Shown here: one piece after another, positions 35,343 through 43,968 of the stretch
How positions within the stretch are numbered: position 1 is the first letter of the stretch
Layout: every line of letters starts with the position of its first letter
Assembly: GCF_031998825.1 (NCBI RefSeq)
Contig: NZ_DAMACX010000017.1
Span: 1-64,000, forward strand
From: Pseudescherichia sp031998825
GTDB lineage: Bacteria > Pseudomonadota > Gammaproteobacteria > Enterobacterales > Enterobacteriaceae
Direction: 5' to 3'
Length of the DNA stretch: 64,000 bases
Notes under the pieces: model-generated
Seen by the model: only the letters and a program-made list of their open reading frames with translations
Databases searched by the model: none
What the model was told of the DNA's origin: nothing
Program-made: the position numbers and the translations under genes

Positions 35343-36237
35343 CGTTCAACAAATTTCCCCGGCTGCGAGCCACGCCGAACGTGAGGTGGCCCGCACGCTG
35401 CGTCGCGAGAAGATCAGCGCGTGGATCCGCTATGTCATTTTGCTGTTTGTTGGCCTGCTGATGCTCTACCCGCTGGTGTGGATGTTCTCGGCGGCGTTCA
35501 AGCCTAACCACGAGATCTTCACCACCCTGAGCCTGTGGCCAGCCAACGCCACCTGGGACGGGTTCATTAACGGCTGGAAAACCGGTACCGAGTATAACTT
35601 CGGCCATTACATGCTGAATACATTCAAGTATGTGATCCCGAAAGTGATCCTGACCATTATCTCCTCCACCATCGTGGCCTACGGCTTTGCCCGCTTCGAG
35701 ATCCCGTGGAAGAAGTTTTGGTTCGCCACGCTGATCACCACCATGCTGCTGCCAAGCACCGTGCTGCTGATCCCGCAGTACCTGATGTTCCGTGAGATGG
35801 GCATGCTCAACAGCTATATGCCGCTCTATTTGCCGCTGGCCTTTGCCACCCAGGGTTTCTTTGTCTTCATGCTGATCCAGTTTCTGCGCGGCGTACCGCG
35901 TGACATGGAAGAGGCAGCGCAGATCGACGGCTGTAACTCTGCCCAGGTGCTCTGGTACGTGGTGGTGCCGATCCTGAAGCCGGCAATTATCTCGGTGGCG
36001 CTGTTCCAGTTCATGTGGTCGATGAACGACTTTATCGGCCCGCTGATCTACGTCTACAGCGTGGATAAGTATCCGATTGCCCTGGCGCTGAAAATGTCCA
36101 TCGACGTGACCGAAGGCGCGCCGTGGAACGAAATTCTGGCAATGGCGAGTATCTCCATTCTGCCGTCCATCATTGTCTTCTTCCTGGCTCAACGCTACTT
36201 CGTACAGGGCGTGACCAGCAGTGGAATTAAAGGTTAA
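35335..36237 (+). CDS. togN: Oligogalacturonide ABC transporter permease TogN
   Basis: MalG-type permease partner of TogM, 300 aa from the ATG at 35335 (MADVQQ) that overlaps the end of togM by 8 bases; an earlier start inside togM is open but lacks a ribosome-binding site. A cytoplasmic N-terminal tail (about 40 residues) precedes six membrane segments, and the EAA loop is EEAAQIDGCNSAQVLWYVVVP. It is followed at 12 bases by togA. Confidence 0.92.
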   Translation: MADVQQISPAASHAEREVARTLRREKISAWIRYVILLFVGLLMLYPLVWMFSAAFKPNHEIFTTLSLWPANATWDGFINGWKTGTEYNFGHYMLNTFKYVIPKVILTIISSTIVAYGFARFEIPWKKFWFATLITTMLLPSTVLLIPQYLMFREMGMLNSYMPLYLPLAFATQGFFVFMLIQFLRGVPRDMEEAAQIDGCNSAQVLWYVVVPILKPAIISVALFQFMWSMNDFIGPLIYVYSVDKYPIALALKMSIDVTEGAPWNEILAMASISILPSIIVFFLAQRYFVQGVTSSGIKG

Positions 36238-36249
36238 GAGGGAAATATC

Positions 36250-37377
36250 ATGGCTGAAGTTATTTTCAACAAGCTGGAAAAAGTGTACTCCAACGGTTTT
36301 AAAGCGGTACATGGTATCGACCTGAAGATCGCTGACGGAGAGTTTATGGTGATTGTCGGCCCGTCCGGCTGCGCCAAGTCTACGACCCTGCGCATGCTGG
36401 CCGGACTGGAGACCATCAGCGGCGGCGAAGTGCGCATCGGCGAGAAGATTGTGAACAACCTCGCGCCGAAAGAGCGCGGGATTGCGATGGTATTCCAGAA
36501 CTACGCCCTCTACCCGCACATGACGGTGCGCGAGAACCTCGCCTTTGGCCTCAAGCTGAGCAAGATGCCGAAAGAGCAGATCGACAAGTACGTGGACGAA
36601 GCGGCGAAGATCCTTGAGCTGGAAGAGTTGCTGGAGCGCCTGCCGCGCCAGCTCTCAGGCGGCCAGGCTCAGCGTGTCGCGGTAGGCCGGGCGATTGTGA
36701 AGAAGCCGGACGTGTTCCTGTTTGACGAACCGCTCTCTAACCTCGACGCTAAGCTGCGCGCCTCAATGCGCATCCGTATTTCAGATCTGCATAAGCAGCT
36801 CAAAAGCTCTGGCAAACCGGCCACTACCGTCTACGTGACCCACGACCAGACCGAAGCGATGACCATGGGCGATCGCATCTGCGTGATGAAGCTGGGGCAC
36901 ATCATGCAGGTGGATACCCCGGATAACCTCTACCACTACCCGAAAAACATGTTCGTGGCGGGCTTTATCGGCGCGCCGGAGATGAACATCAAGCCTGGCA
37001 AGCTAATTGATAAAGCGGGCCGCCTGCATATCACCATCGGCGATGAGAGCCTGCCGCTGAACGCTCGCCAGCAGGAGAAAGTGGCCGCGTACCAGAACCA
37101 GTCGGTGTTCTTCGGCGTGCGTCCGGAATTTGTCTCCCTCTCTGATGAACCCTTTGCCGAAGGCTGCTGCTCCGGCGAGATGGTGCGCACCGAAAACATG
37201 GGCCACGAGTTCTTTGTCTACCTCAAAGTTGCCGACTATGAGCTGACCGCTCGCATACCGTCCGACGAAGCTAAACCGATGATTGAAAAGGGCCTTAACC
37301 GCAAGGTCTGGTTTACGTTTGACATGGATAAGTGTCATATCTTTGACGCGAAAACTGAACAGAACATCTCTCTCTAA
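36250..37377 (+). CDS. togA: Oligogalacturonide ABC transporter ATPase TogA
   Basis: MalK/UgpC-type ATPase, 375 aa, energising the TogMN permease. Walker A is GPSGCAKST at residues 37-45 (alanine in place of the more common glycine, seen in part of this family), the signature LSGGQAQRVAVGRA, Walker B VFLFDEPLSNLD, and the switch histidine in VYVTHDQTEAM. The C-terminal OB-like regulatory domain covers about 235-375. The window has no separate sugar-kinase gene, consistent with metabolism through lyases. Confidence 0.93.
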   Translation: MAEVIFNKLEKVYSNGFKAVHGIDLKIADGEFMVIVGPSGCAKSTTLRMLAGLETISGGEVRIGEKIVNNLAPKERGIAMVFQNYALYPHMTVRENLAFGLKLSKMPKEQIDKYVDEAAKILELEELLERLPRQLSGGQAQRVAVGRAIVKKPDVFLFDEPLSNLDAKLRASMRIRISDLHKQLKSSGKPATTVYVTHDQTEAMTMGDRICVMKLGHIMQVDTPDNLYHYPKNMFVAGFIGAPEMNIKPGKLIDKAGRLHITIGDESLPLNARQQEKVAAYQNQSVFFGVRPEFVSLSDEPFAEGCCSGEMVRTENMGHEFFVYLKVADYELTARIPSDEAKPMIEKGLNRKVWFTFDMDKCHIFDAKTEQNISL

Positions 37378-37390
37378 CTGGAGTATAAAA

Positions 37391-38680
37391 ATGAAAAAAG
37401 TGCTTTTAAGCGCAGCAATCTCCGCCACATTAGGCCTGAGCGCCCTTCCTTCACAGGCGGCGGATAACGTTGACCTGCGTATGTCCTGGTGGGGCGGCAA
37501 CGGCCGCCATCAGGTGACGCTGAAGGCGATCGAGGAGTTCCACAAGCAGCATCCGGACATTAACGTAAAATCTGAATATACCGGCTGGGACGGCCACCTC
37601 TCCCGCCTGACGACGCAGATCGCCGGTGGCACCGAGCCTGACGTGATGCAGACCAACTGGAACTGGCTGCCGATCTTCTCCAAAAACGGCGACGGGTTTT
37701 ACGACCTCAACCAGGTGAAGGACGTGATCGATCTGAGCCAGTTCGATCCGAAAGAGCTGCAGTCGACCACCGTCAACGGCAAGCTGAACGGGATCCCCAT
37801 CTCCGTGACCGCACGCGTCTTCTACTTTAACAATGAGACCTGGAAAAAAGCGGGCGTTGCGTACCCGAAAACCTGGGATGAGCTGAAGGCTGCGGGCAAG
37901 ACCTTTGAGAGCAAGCTGGGCAAGCAGTACTACCCGGTGGTGCTGGAGCACCAGGACACCCTGGCGCTGCTGAACTCGTACATGATCCAGAAGTACAATA
38001 TCCCGGCGGTGGATGAGAAGACCAAAAAATTCGCCTACAGCAAAGAGCAGTGGGTGGAGTTTTTCCAGACCTATAAAGATCTGGTCGACAACCACGTGAT
38101 GCCGGATACCAAATATTACGCGTCGTTTGGTAAGAGCAACATGTATGAGATGAAGCCGTGGATCGAGGGTGAATGGGGCGGTACCTACATGTGGAACTCC
38201 ACCATCACCAAATACTCCGACAACCTGAAGCCACCGGCGAAGCTGGAGCTGGGCAGCTATCCGATGCTGCCGGGCGCGACCGACGCCGGCCTGTTCTTTA
38301 AACCGGCCCAGATGCTGTCGATTGGTAAATCCACCAAGCATCCGAAAGAGGCGGCGCAGCTGATTAACTTCCTGCTGAACAGCAAAGAGGGAGCCGAGAC
38401 GCTGGGTCTTGAGCGCGGCGTACCGCTGAGCAAGGCGGCGGTGGAGACCCTGACCGCGAACGGCACCATCAAAGAGGAGGATCCGTCGGTTGCCGGCCTG
38501 CGCCTGGCGCAGTCTCTGCCTGCGAAGCTGACGGTATCGCCCTACTTTGACGATCCGCAGGTGGTGGCCCAGTTTGGTACCTCGCTGCAGTACATCGACT
38601 ACGGCCAGAAAACCGTGGAAGAGACTGCGGCTGACTTCCAGCGCCAGGCTGAACGTATCCTGAAACGCGCGATGCGCTAG
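37391..38680 (+). CDS. togB: Oligogalacturonide-binding periplasmic protein TogB
   Basis: Family-1 solute-binding protein, 429 aa. The start at 37391 (MKKVLLSAAIS) has a GGAG ribosome-binding site; a longer open frame inside togA is not supported. A Sec signal peptide is cleaved after residue 23 (PSQA). The mature protein begins DNVDLRMSWWGGNGRH and has the two-lobed fold of sugar-binding proteins. As the last gene of togMNAB it delivers oligogalacturonides arriving through KdgM. Confidence 0.92.
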   Translation: MKKVLLSAAISATLGLSALPSQAADNVDLRMSWWGGNGRHQVTLKAIEEFHKQHPDINVKSEYTGWDGHLSRLTTQIAGGTEPDVMQTNWNWLPIFSKNGDGFYDLNQVKDVIDLSQFDPKELQSTTVNGKLNGIPISVTARVFYFNNETWKKAGVAYPKTWDELKAAGKTFESKLGKQYYPVVLEHQDTLALLNSYMIQKYNIPAVDEKTKKFAYSKEQWVEFFQTYKDLVDNHVMPDTKYYASFGKSNMYEMKPWIEGEWGGTYMWNSTITKYSDNLKPPAKLELGSYPMLPGATDAGLFFKPAQMLSIGKSTKHPKEAAQLINFLLNSKEGAETLGLERGVPLSKAAVETLTANGTIKEEDPSVAGLRLAQSLPAKLTVSPYFDDPQVVAQFGTSLQYIDYGQKTVEETAADFQRQAERILKRAMR

Positions 38681-38693
38681 GTTTTACAGTTGT

Positions 38694-38724
38694 GCCGGGT
38701 AGCGCTCCGCTTACCCGGCCTACG
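38694..38724. repeat. REP element between togB and araE
   Basis: Imperfect palindrome GCCGGGTAGCGCTCCGCTTA and CCCGGCCTAC, of REP type, between the convergent stops of togB and araE. It may also serve as a 3' end for both, though there is no T run. Confidence 0.75.
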
Positions 38725-38726
38725 GT

Positions 38727-40145
38727 TTATACCCCGATATTTCTTAACTTCTCTCCCGCCATCAGCTTACGCTCAATATGTTCAAGGGTGACGTTCTTCG
38801 TTTCCGGGATCAGCCAGAAGGTAATGCCCACAAAGGCAATATTCAGCGCGGTATAGAGCCAGAACGTTCCCGCCGCGCCGATGGCATCAAGCAGCGTCAG
38901 GAAGGTCGCGCCGATAATCATATTCGACACCCAGTTGGTGGTGGTCGAGCAGGTAATGCCGAAGTCGCGACACTTCAGGGGCTGGATCTCCGAGCAGAGG
39001 ATCCACACCACCGGCGCGGCGCTCATGGCGTATCCGGCGATACAGATCATGGTCATGCCGACAGAGAGCCAGGAGAGACCGCTCGAGGCGGTGCCGTTAT
39101 CGAACTGCATCAGGCAGTAGCCCAGCACCAGCGTGCCAAAGGCCATGACGCTAAAACCGATCTTCAGCGCGGGCTTACGTCCGGCCTTATCCACCATAAA
39201 GATGGCGATAAAAGTAGCGAACATAAAGGTCAGGCCAACCACCAGGGTGGCAAGCATCTGCTGTTCGGTGGTGGTAAACCCGGCCATCTTAAAGATACGC
39301 GGGGCGTAGTACATGATGATGTTCATGCCGGTAAACTGCTGCATCGCCTGCAGCAGCATGCCGAGAAATACCGCCCGACGCACGTTCGGGTTGGCTTTAA
39401 ACAGTCCCCACCCGCCCTGCTTATGCTTCAGGCTTTCGCGGATCTCGTTCAGCTCCTCCCGCGCCTTCTCGGAGGTATCGCGCAGCATGCGCAGCACCTC
39501 CTCCGCCTCAATATGTCGTCCCTTCTCCGCCAGCCAGCGCGGGCTATTTGGCAGGAAGATGACCAGCGCAATCAGGACCAGCGCTGGCAAGGCCAGCACG
39601 CCCAGCATGGCGCGCCAGTTACCGGAGTAGCTCAACGCCGTGTCAGAGAGAAAGGCCATCACGATCCCCAGCGTGACCATCAGCTGGTACATACTGATCA
39701 TCTTCCCGCGCACGTTCTCGCTCGCCATCTCGGAGAGGTAGAGTGGCGCGGTATAGGAGGCGATGCCGACCGCGACGCCGAGGATCACCCTCGAGAAGAT
39801 CAGCACCTCAACGTTGATGGCGAAGGCCGACCCGAGGGAGCCAGCCACGAAAAGGATCGCGCCTACCATCAGGCTGTATTTACGCCCCAGACGAAACGAG
39901 AGCCAGCCGTTAAACAGCGCCCCGATGGCCGCCCCCAGCATCATGCTGCTCACCACCCACTCCTGCTGGCGGCTGGTCAAGGTAAAGTGGTCGGTAATAA
40001 AGGGGAGCGCCCCGGCGATCACGCCGATATCCAGACCAAACAGCAGACCGGCTACGGCGGCGGAGACAGAGACAAAAAGATTCATGCGCCGCGTATCCTG
40101 CAACGCGCGCGGCAATGACGGTGCATTATGACTCAGTAAACTCAT
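38727..40145 (-). CDS. araE: Arabinose-proton symporter AraE
   Basis: Low-affinity L-arabinose:H+ symporter of the sugar-porter MFS family; 472 aa, as in E. coli. Twelve membrane segments and the family motifs are present: GRKYSLM after TM2, LPNSPRWL in the central loop, DKAGRKPALK after TM8 and IPETKNVTLEHIE at the end. An AraC-type site upstream supports the assignment. In E. coli it lies directly between racX and kduD. Confidence 0.97.
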   Translation of the reverse strand: MSLLSHNAPSLPRALQDTRRMNLFVSVSAAVAGLLFGLDIGVIAGALPFITDHFTLTSRQQEWVVSSMMLGAAIGALFNGWLSFRLGRKYSLMVGAILFVAGSLGSAFAINVEVLIFSRVILGVAVGIASYTAPLYLSEMASENVRGKMISMYQLMVTLGIVMAFLSDTALSYSGNWRAMLGVLALPALVLIALVIFLPNSPRWLAEKGRHIEAEEVLRMLRDTSEKAREELNEIRESLKHKQGGWGLFKANPNVRRAVFLGMLLQAMQQFTGMNIIMYYAPRIFKMAGFTTTEQQMLATLVVGLTFMFATFIAIFMVDKAGRKPALKIGFSVMAFGTLVLGYCLMQFDNGTASSGLSWLSVGMTMICIAGYAMSAAPVVWILCSEIQPLKCRDFGITCSTTTNWVSNMIIGATFLTLLDAIGAAGTFWLYTALNIAFVGITFWLIPETKNVTLEHIERKLMAGEKLRNIGV

Positions 40146-40226
40146 CTTTTGTTGCCTGAAGTAGTAAATCGTCTATTGAAAGTAAGAGAGGGATGGCGAA
40201 AGGTGTCAGGGGTTAACGGTCATAGA

Positions 40227-40272
40227 TATGGATAATATTGCTATGCATATAGTTTATGTGATGGATATTCCA
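40227..40272 (-). promoter_or_regulatory. AraC site and possible CRP site of araE
   Basis: Read on the minus strand, 40227-40243 is TAGCAATATTATCCATA, an exact fit to the AraC half-site TAGC-N7-TCCATA. A CRP-like sequence lies just upstream at 40257-40272 (TGTGA-N6-TTCCA; second half poor). The order CRP, AraC, gene is the one used at ara promoters. The rest of the 347-base gap (40146-40492) is A+T rich and holds only the kduD terminator and a REP unit. Confidence 0.75.
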
Positions 40273-40413
40273 CTTTCATAACCATATTTAATATTATCAA
40301 ATTATTTTAATATCATGTTTTAGCTAATAAATAAGCAGGGAAGCGCCTTTATTTGGCATTTTGATATGGATATTTCGTTATTGAGCATATGGATTTATCT
40401 GATTTACGACGAT

Positions 40414-40438
40414 AAAAAATCCCGCCGTGTGGCAGGAT
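40414..40438 (-). terminator. Terminator of kduI-kduD
   Basis: On the minus strand a stem ATCCTGCC/GGCGGGAT with an ACAC loop is followed by six T, about 55 bases after kduD. Confidence 0.8.
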
Positions 40439-40441
40439 CTT

Positions 40442-40472
40442 GTAGGTCGGGTAAGCGCAGCGCCACCCGACA
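40442..40472. repeat. REP element downstream of kduD
   Basis: REP-type palindrome GTAGGTCGGGTAAGCGCAG followed by CGCCACCCGACA, between kduD and its terminator. Confidence 0.75.
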
Positions 40473-40492
40473 CTTTTCAACGCCAGAGGTAA

Positions 40493-41254
40493 TTAACGCG
40501 CCAGCCAGCCGCCATCTACCGCCACGGTGTAACCGTTGATGTAGTCTGAGGCGCTGGAGGCCAGGAACACCACCGGACCCATCAGATCGCTTGGCAGACC
40601 CCAGCGGCCCGCCGGGATGCGGTCGAGGATCTCAGCGCTGCGCTGCTCGTCAGCACGCAGCTGCTGGGTGTTATTAGTTGCCATGTAGCCCGGAGCGATG
40701 GCGTTCACGTTGATGTTGTGCTTCGCCCACTCGTTCGCCATCAGGCGGGTGATGCCCATCACGCCGCTTTTAGAGGCGGTGTAGGACGGTACGCGGATGC
40801 CACCCTGGAAAGAGAGCATGGAGGCGATGTTGATGATTTTGCCGCCGTTGCCCTGGGCGATAAAGTGCTTCGCCGCCGCCTGGGACATAAAGAACACGCT
40901 CTTGATGTTGAGATCCATCACGTCGTCCCAGTCTTTTTCGCTGAAGTTGATCGCGTCTTCACGACGGATCAGACCCGCGTTGTTCACCAGCACGTCGATA
41001 TGGCCAAACTCGCTCACCGCGCGCTCCAGCAGCGCAGGGATGCCGTCGATCTGACGCAGGTCAGCGGTCAGGCTCAGGAAGCGACGACCCAGGGCAGTGA
41101 CGCGCTCAATGGTCTCGGTCGGCTCAACGATGTTAATCCCGACGATGTCGCAGCCCGCTTCCGCCAGACCCAGCGCCATACCCTGGCCCAGGCCGGTATC
41201 ACAGCCAGAGACAACCGCAACTTTACCTTCAAGAGAAAATGCATTCAGAATCAT
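40493..41254 (-). CDS. kduD: 2-dehydro-3-deoxy-D-gluconate 5-dehydrogenase KduD
   Basis: Short-chain dehydrogenase, 253 aa, that reduces 2,5-diketo-3-deoxygluconate to 2-keto-3-deoxygluconate (KDG), the KdgR inducer. The NAD-binding loop is VVSGCDTGLGQGMALG, the NNAG motif is VLVNNAGLI, and the catalytic YxxxK is YTASKSGVMG. The length is that of E. coli. It lies 60 bases after kduI and ends at a terminator. Confidence 0.96.
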   Translation of the reverse strand: MILNAFSLEGKVAVVSGCDTGLGQGMALGLAEAGCDIVGINIVEPTETIERVTALGRRFLSLTADLRQIDGIPALLERAVSEFGHIDVLVNNAGLIRREDAINFSEKDWDDVMDLNIKSVFFMSQAAAKHFIAQGNGGKIINIASMLSFQGGIRVPSYTASKSGVMGITRLMANEWAKHNINVNAIAPGYMATNNTQQLRADEQRSAEILDRIPAGRWGLPSDLMGPVVFLASSASDYINGYTVAVDGGWLAR

Positions 41255-41314
41255 AGTGGTTCCTTAATCTATCTGCGCCTGTTCGCCAGGCAGGGTTTGC
41301 TTTGCTCTCCGCGA

Positions 41315-42151
41315 CTAGCGCAGATCCTTAACGGCAACGTGGTCCATATCATCAAAGACCTGGTTCTCGCCTACCATCCCCCAGATGAAGGTGTAAGCGC
41401 GGGTACCGACGCCCGAATGAATAGACCAGCTCGGTGAGATCACCGCCTGTTCGTTATGCATGATGATGTGGCGCGTCTCTTGCGGCTGCCCCATCATATG
41501 GAACACGCAGGCGTCCTCATCCATATTGAAGTAGAAGTAGACCTCCATCCGACGCTCATGGGTATGGCACGGCATGGTGTTCCACAGGTTGCCCGGCTCC
41601 AGCTCGGTCAAGCCCATGCTCAGCTGGCAGGTCTCCAGCACGTCCGGCACGAAGTATTTGTTAATGGTGCGACGGTTGCTGGTGAGCGGATCGCCAAGGG
41701 TCACCGGAGCAACGTCCGCCGGTGTGACTTTTTTGGTTGGGTAAGCGGTATGTGCCGGGGCGCAGTTGTAGTAGAACTTGGCCGGTTTTGCCGGATCGAC
41801 GCTGGCAAACACCACCTCTTGTGCCCCTTTGCCGACATAGAGCGCATCGCGATGGCCGATTTCGTAGCACTGGCCGTCAACGGTGATGGTGCCCGGCCCG
41901 CCGATGTTGATGGTGCCCAGTTCGCGGCGTTCAAGGAAGTAGCTGACGCCCAGCTGCTTGCCCACTTCGCCGCCAACGGCAACGGTTTTTGCCACCGGCA
42001 TGATGCCGCCAACGATAATGCGGTCGATATGGCTGTACACCATGGTGTAAGCGTCCGCCTCGAATACCTGCTCAACTAAGAACTCGTCGCGCAGCCCCTG
42101 AGTATCCAGCGTCTTAGCATGCGCGCTGTGGATGCTTTGTCTGACTTCCAC
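41315..42151 (-). CDS. kduI: 5-keto-4-deoxyuronate isomerase KduI
   Basis: Zinc cupin-type isomerase that converts 5-keto-4-deoxyuronate to 2,5-diketo-3-deoxygluconate. The start is GTG at 42151 (MEVRQSIHSAHAKT), 278 aa as in E. coli, behind a GGAGG ribosome-binding site; a TTG 4 codons upstream overlaps that site and is rejected. Metal-binding residues are in MPCHTHERRMEVYFYF. It forms an operon with kduD; a perfect KdgR box lies about 115 bases upstream. Confidence 0.96.
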   Translation of the reverse strand: MEVRQSIHSAHAKTLDTQGLRDEFLVEQVFEADAYTMVYSHIDRIIVGGIMPVAKTVAVGGEVGKQLGVSYFLERRELGTINIGGPGTITVDGQCYEIGHRDALYVGKGAQEVVFASVDPAKPAKFYYNCAPAHTAYPTKKVTPADVAPVTLGDPLTSNRRTINKYFVPDVLETCQLSMGLTELEPGNLWNTMPCHTHERRMEVYFYFNMDEDACVFHMMGQPQETRHIIMHNEQAVISPSWSIHSGVGTRAYTFIWGMVGENQVFDDMDHVAVKDLR

Positions 42152-42265
42152 ATTTACCTCCAAAATCGTTTTTGACCAAACGTCACATAACGGAGCGTCG
42201 AAACGCTGTTCCGTTTTGTAGTATGGCGGCCATATTATCCCGGCTAAAACGTGTTTTCAATTGCA

Positions 42266-42284
42266 AATAAAACATTGTTTCATT
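42266..42284. promoter_or_regulatory. Perfect KdgR box upstream of kduI
   Basis: AATAAAACATTGTTTCATT fits AATRAAAYRNYRTTTYATT at all 19 positions. It lies in the 490-base gap between divergent kduI and ogl, 115 bases from kduI, and would repress kduID until KDG is present. Confidence 0.92.
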
Positions 42285-42531
42285 TTTTCTGCCATTTCGT
42301 TTGAAAATTGCAATTAGGATCACGATTGTTAGGCGTTGACACCTGTCTGCAGAGAGTTCTCATTCCGCAGTCCCCAGAAAAATCATTATTTAACAATGGC
42401 TTATGGAAACTTTGAATTTTGGCTATCTTGTTGATTTTTATCGTCATAAATCAAAGACGTGCGTTTTCCTCTACCTCAAACTGATCTCCGCACAACTTTT
42501 TTCTTATTAAAGTGCGTGACCAATCACACAT

Positions 42532-42550
42532 ACTGAAACGATGTTTTGAT
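42532..42550. promoter_or_regulatory. KdgR-like box upstream of ogl
   Basis: ACTGAAACGATGTTTTGAT (core TGAAACGATGTTTT) matches the KdgR consensus at 16 of 19 positions. It ends about 90 bases before ogl. A partial repeat (CGAAACATCGTGAC) lies closer to the gene at about 42602. The middle of the gap shows only A+T-rich promoter-like sequence. Confidence 0.7.
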
Positions 42551-42641
42551 AATTTAACACCTACTTTTTAAACTCATAATCCATTCGGGTCATTACGCTA
42601 GCCGAAACATCGTGACAGGCCCTCTTAACAAGGAGATAAGT

Positions 42642-43817
42642 ATGGCGAAAGGTATGCGGGTTAAGCTTAACTATGAAGTCAGCCGCGATCCGGACACGGG
42701 TGCGGAAGTGATCCGCTTAACGCCTCCCGAAGTCACCTGTCATCGCAACTACTTCTATCAGAAATGCTTCTTTAATGATGGCAGCCACCTGCTCTTCGCA
42801 GGCGAATTCGATGGTTACTGGAACTACTATCTGCTGAACATTGCCAAGGCCGAAGCGGTACAGCTGACCGAGGGCGCGGGCGATAATACCTTTGGCGGCT
42901 TCCTGTCACCGGATGACACTGCCCTCTACTACGTTAAAAACGACCGTACCCTGCGGGAAGTGAACCTCGAAACCCTGGCCGAGCGTGAAGTCTACCGCGT
43001 GCCGGACGAGTGGGTTGGCTACGGTACCTGGGTAGCAAACAGCGACTGCACCAAGCTGGTCGGTATCGAAATTGCCAAAAGTGACTGGACGCCGCTCAAC
43101 GACTGGAAAATTTTCCACGACTTCTTCCTCAAAGGGCCTCGCTGCCGCCTGCTGCGCGTCGATTTGCAGACCGGTGAAAGCGCCACTATTCATGAAGAGA
43201 AGCTCTGGCTGGGTCATCCGATCTACCGTCCGTTTGACGACAACACCGTCGCTTTCTGTCATGAAGGCCCGCACGATCTGGTTGATGCGCGTATGTGGCT
43301 GGTGAATGAGGACGGCAGCAATATCCGTAAAGTGAAGACCCATGCCGAGGGTGAGAGCTGCACCCATGAGTTCTGGGTGCCGAACGGTTCGGCGCTGGTT
43401 TATGTCTCCTATCTGAAGGGGCAGCAGGGCCGCACCGTCTACCGCTTTGATCCGACTACCGGGGTTAACGAGGCGATCATGGCCATGCCGGCCTGTTCGC
43501 ATCTGATGAGCAACTTTGACGGCACCCTGCTGGTGGGCGACGGCTCAGGCTCGCCGGTTGACGTCAATGATGCTGACGGCTACAGCATCGATAACGATCC
43601 CTATATCTATGTATTCGACGTAGCGGAGAAGCGCTACTACCGCGCAGCGCGTCACGATACCTCCTGGGCCACGGTGGCAAATAGTCGCCAGGTGACCCAT
43701 CCACATCCGTCATTTACGCCGGACGACAGTGCGGTTCTGTTTAGCTCCGACAAAGACGGTAAGCCTGCGCTCTATATTGCCCGGCTTCCCGAGCAGCGTG
43801 AATGGCTACAAGCATAA
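42642..43817 (+). CDS. ogl: Oligogalacturonate lyase Ogl
   Basis: Cytoplasmic beta-propeller lyase that splits digalacturonate and short oligomers, saturated or unsaturated, into 4-deoxy-5-keto-uronate and galacturonate. The start MAKGMRVKLNYE has an AAGGAG site and gives 391 aa, near the Dickeya protein (388). The Mn-binding histidines lie in VAFCHEGPHDL, CTHEFWVP and QVTHPHPSFTPDD, and RNYFYQKCF is a conserved N-terminal patch. Divergent from kduI, with KdgR-type sites between. No signal peptide is present. Confidence 0.95.
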   Translation: MAKGMRVKLNYEVSRDPDTGAEVIRLTPPEVTCHRNYFYQKCFFNDGSHLLFAGEFDGYWNYYLLNIAKAEAVQLTEGAGDNTFGGFLSPDDTALYYVKNDRTLREVNLETLAEREVYRVPDEWVGYGTWVANSDCTKLVGIEIAKSDWTPLNDWKIFHDFFLKGPRCRLLRVDLQTGESATIHEEKLWLGHPIYRPFDDNTVAFCHEGPHDLVDARMWLVNEDGSNIRKVKTHAEGESCTHEFWVPNGSALVYVSYLKGQQGRTVYRFDPTTGVNEAIMAMPACSHLMSNFDGTLLVGDGSGSPVDVNDADGYSIDNDPYIYVFDVAEKRYYRAARHDTSWATVANSRQVTHPHPSFTPDDSAVLFSSDKDGKPALYIARLPEQREWLQA

Positions 43818-43841
43818 TTGAGTGTGTTTAGTAACTGGCCT

Positions 43842-43869
43842 TGCCCTCCGTATGGAGGGCCTTTTTTTA
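43842..43869 (+). terminator. Terminator after ogl
   Basis: Stem GCCCTCC/GGAGGGC with a GTAT loop and seven T, 25 bases after the ogl stop. Confidence 0.92.
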
Positions 43870-43922
43870 TCTGTGCTATTTCATCCACGACTCTATTTCT
43901 TTTTCTTTCTATTAATATAAAG

Positions 43923-43950
43923 AAAAAACCCCGGCCAACTGCTCCGGGGT
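43923..43950 (-). terminator. Terminator of kdgM
   Basis: On the minus strand, ACCCCGG/CCGGGGT with a nine-base loop and six T, just after kdgM. Confidence 0.85.
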
Positions 43951-43968
43951 CTTCTCATGAGGGTTCTT

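Noticed and set aside
40261..40410. A+T-rich stretch considered as an insertion remnant or small gene.
   Set aside because: No inverted repeats, target duplication, or open frame with a ribosome-binding site; best explained as the araE promoter and spacer.
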